NCBI RefSeq assembly: GCF_001552155.1
Contig: NZ_BCQQ01000023.1
Location: forward strand, 1-64,000
DNA length: 64,000 nt
Direction of reading: 5' to 3'
Origin: Actinomadura formosensis NBRC 14204
GTDB lineage: Bacteria > Actinomycetota > Actinomycetes > Streptosporangiales > Streptosporangiaceae
A program made the translations under genes and the position numbers. Shown here one piece after another: positions 62,480-64,000 of the stretch. The notes beneath the pieces are model-generated. The model did not search any database, was not told the DNA's origin, and saw nothing but the letters and a program-made list of their open reading frames with translations. The stretch's first letter is position 1. The number at the start of each line of letters is the position of its first letter.

Positions 62480-62925
62480 CTGACCATCATCGGTTATGGA
62501 GTCTCGGAAGTCAGGGTGGTACGCGGGGTGTCGCCAGGGGCGTCTCGCTGGCGCTCACGTGGGCATCGCTCCAGGGGGTACGCCCGCGCGAACGGCGAGG
62601 TGGTGTGATAGACCGATTCGCGCGGGCGTGCCACCTGGCTCGCGGGGGGCTGGGGGTCGCGAGACCCCCGCTTCGCGCACGTTCAACCGGTTCTCGATCG
62701 AGGTCACCATGCTGGCCTTGGCAAGCTGGCGCCTCCTTCGAACGGCAGAGGCCCCTGGGGAAACGATCCCCAGGGGCCTCCTACGTGATGCACACCGCCT
62801 GCGGCAGAGCGCAGACCAGCGTGACACTCTCACCATAGAGCATTCCCGGGCGCTGCGCTCGGAGCCGCGGGGTAGTGGCGCCCGAACCAGCTCAGTGAAT
62901 GGCGGTTGTCAGTGTGGGGTCTTGG
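62480..62925. other. Intergenic region in the restriction island
   Basis: No supportable gene. GC is high again here compared with both flanks, so it may be core-type DNA between transferred pieces. It contains a strong hairpin at 62748-62780. Confidence 0.5.
62748..62780. terminator. Strong terminator hairpin
   Basis: Perfect 13-bp stem GAGGCCCCTGGGG/CCCCAGGGGCCTC with a seven-base loop, 146 nt beyond the endonuclease stop. Confidence 0.75.
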
Positions 62926-63864
62926 TCAGTTGTATGGACCGAGGAAACGCTCCCCATTGAAATGAATCAAGTGTGATGGGTCGCCGGCACACCATACCTC
63001 TGTTTCCCACGCAATCTGTTGGAGGTACTTCCGCATCTCCTTGCGGTCAGGGAAACAAGAAACGTAGACCAGTCCCGGTATTGCACCCTCGAATAGGGAC
63101 GACATTTCACGGCGACGCTTAGCATCGACTGGGCCATGAGATGAGGCAGCTTCGAGAACCACGAGCCAACCCTTGTCGGCCATGTACACGATAAGATCGG
63201 GCATCTTGCCATGTTCATCGACCGTCACGCCGAGATCTGCGAGTCGTTCTTCCTGGAACAGCGCCCACTTCGCGTCTGCGTCCCCCACGTAAAGGACTTC
63301 AGCGCCCGGAGTGAAACGCGGGCAAAACTCTTCAACCATCTGCTTAAGCAGTACGTTTTGCCCACCCGGAGACAGAGTGAACGGCTCTCCGCTCGGCAAG
63401 GTAACCGGGATGCGGTTCATCTCCCGCGCTGCTGCGTATTGGACAATCAGACCCGGCACCCTGGCGATGTACTCGGCCAGGGCTCGATCGAATTCGGCTG
63501 TGCCGTATCGCTGGATCACCGCCAACGCTTCTGGCGTGACCTGATAATTCCACTTGGGTGAGTTGATGGGGCGGTCTGGTCGGTCCGGGTTCTGCTGGAC
63601 GAGCAGCGCCTCAGCGAACTGGTGGAGCGTGGACCGGCGGATCGTCTCGCGAGTGTTAGCGGCATACGCCCGGCCGTATTCGTCGCGCATCCAGTCCATG
63701 ATGGCCCTGGTGCCGAGCATGGGGTTAGAGGCGTCCGCCCAGGTGTCGCTGGGGCCCATGCGTAGTAGGGCCAGCAGGGTGAGCGCAGAGCGCTCGTTCG
63801 AGCGCTCGGAGTCCATCTGGAGAGCGGCGAGGAGACGGCTGGCTTCGCGGATCTTGTCAGTCAC
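62926..63864 (-). CDS. BsuBI/PstI-family type II restriction endonuclease
   Basis: A 312-residue protein, the family's usual length (about 315). The C-terminal nuclease domain has the family signatures VLYVGDADAKW, VTVDEHGKMPDLIVYM, VVLEAASSHGPVDAKRR (PD...ExxxSHGP), FPDRKEMRKYL and IAWETEVWCAGDPSHLIHFN. The N-terminal helical half is less conserved. Known members cut CTGCAG. GTG 63864 overlaps the stop of the upstream gene (GTGA), matching the methyltransferase-then-endonuclease order of BsuBI-type systems. Lower GC than the core genome: probably acquired. Confidence 0.92.
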   Translation of the reverse strand: MTDKIREASRLLAALQMDSERSNERSALTLLALLRMGPSDTWADASNPMLGTRAIMDWMRDEYGRAYAANTRETIRRSTLHQFAEALLVQQNPDRPDRPINSPKWNYQVTPEALAVIQRYGTAEFDRALAEYIARVPGLIVQYAAAREMNRIPVTLPSGEPFTLSPGGQNVLLKQMVEEFCPRFTPGAEVLYVGDADAKWALFQEERLADLGVTVDEHGKMPDLIVYMADKGWLVVLEAASSHGPVDAKRRREMSSLFEGAIPGLVYVSCFPDRKEMRKYLQQIAWETEVWCAGDPSHLIHFNGERFLGPYN

Positions 63865-64000
63865 ACAGCTGTGTCTACCATGTCCAGGACCTTGTCAACG
63901 AGGGTGTCAATCTCATGCTGTATCGGCAGCCGTTCAGGGGCTAGCGCTCCCAACTGGCGCAGCGACTCCCGATCGGGGAACCGCATTGTCCGCAGGTCGG
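63861..64000 (-). CDS. Probable cognate DNA adenine methyltransferase, C-terminal end only
   Basis: The last 46 residues of a minus-strand gene entering from the right edge (FPDRESLRQLGALAPERLPI and further, ending LDMVDTAV). No catalytic motif is in view. The identification rests on the four-base overlap with the BsuBI/PstI-type endonuclease and on the normal gene order of these systems. Confidence 0.6.
   Translation of the reverse strand, partial: DLRTMRFPDRESLRQLGALAPERLPIQHEIDTLVDKVLDMVDTAV

Noticed and set aside
62555-62836. A 93-codon minus-strand gene
   Set aside because: It runs across the strong terminator hairpin and has no recognisable domain or start signal.

Overview
The window is high-GC actinobacterial chromosome. 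Gene content (RpoB/RpoC, an Mce operon with MceG and two YrbE permeases wedged between rplL and rpoB, a class F sortase, an actinobacterial-type NusG with a long acidic N-terminus, many GTG/TTG starts) fits a filamentous actinomycete, and Actinomadura/Thermomonosporaceae or a near relative is my best guess; no marker here fixes the genus.

Layout. (1) 1-15.4 kb: one edge of a polyketide cluster, all on the minus strand. A modular type I PKS runs off the left edge and has the order CoA-ligase/KR-like/ACP loader, KS-AT(methylmalonyl)-DH(decayed)-KR-ACP, KS-AT(malonyl)-ACP, KS... With it are a P450, a 72-aa DUF5988-like protein and two Gfo/Idh/MocA oxidoreductases. This layout matches the first two extension modules of rifamycin-type (AHBA-primed, naphthalenic ansamycin) synthases. 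(2) 15.4-17.6 kb: an ECF sigma factor with a coupled membrane protein, a perfect 48-bp palindrome, and a small secreted cysteine protein. (3) 17.7-25.1 kb: rpoC and rpoB. RpoB carries unusual residues in the rifampicin pocket (Gln at E. coli position 516, Asp at 522), which fits target-based self-resistance to an RNA-polymerase-binding ansamycin encoded next door. (4) 25.5-37.3 kb: an 11-gene, translationally coupled Mce lipid-import operon (mceG, yrbEA/B, mceA-F, two Mce-associated proteins). (5) 37.7-45.1 kb: rplL, rplJ with its L10 leader and attenuator, three LppX/LprG-like envelope proteins, rplA, rplK, nusG, secE and tRNA-Trp. (6) 45.4-54.1 kb: aspartate-type aminotransferase, a sigma/anti-sigma-like pair, a secreted proline-rich protein, adenosine deaminase-like enzyme, Mn exporter with a yybP-ykoY riboswitch, murB, two MaoC/HadA-HadB dehydratases, rpmG with a duplicated tail, tRNA-Met and tRNA-Thr. 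(7) 54.2-60.5 kb: a PPM-like phosphatase, a BRCT-TerD fusion and a MerR regulator with a textbook 19-bp-spacer promoter; then a sortase/glycosyltransferase/mini-membrane-protein operon and a DsbA-like protein. (8) 60.5-64 kb: a scar of mobile DNA (HIT-protein and integrase remnants, terminator, tRNA-Tyr 3' half), followed by a lower-GC island with a BsuBI/PstI-type restriction endonuclease, the end of its probable methyltransferase, a DUF7662-like protein and an unknown 204-aa protein.

The main hypothesis worth testing is that regions 1 and 3 form one unit: an RNA-polymerase-inhibiting ansamycin pathway parked beside an altered, self-resistant rpoB. AHBA-synthesis genes and chain-release enzymes, if present, lie beyond the left edge, so the product class is a prediction.
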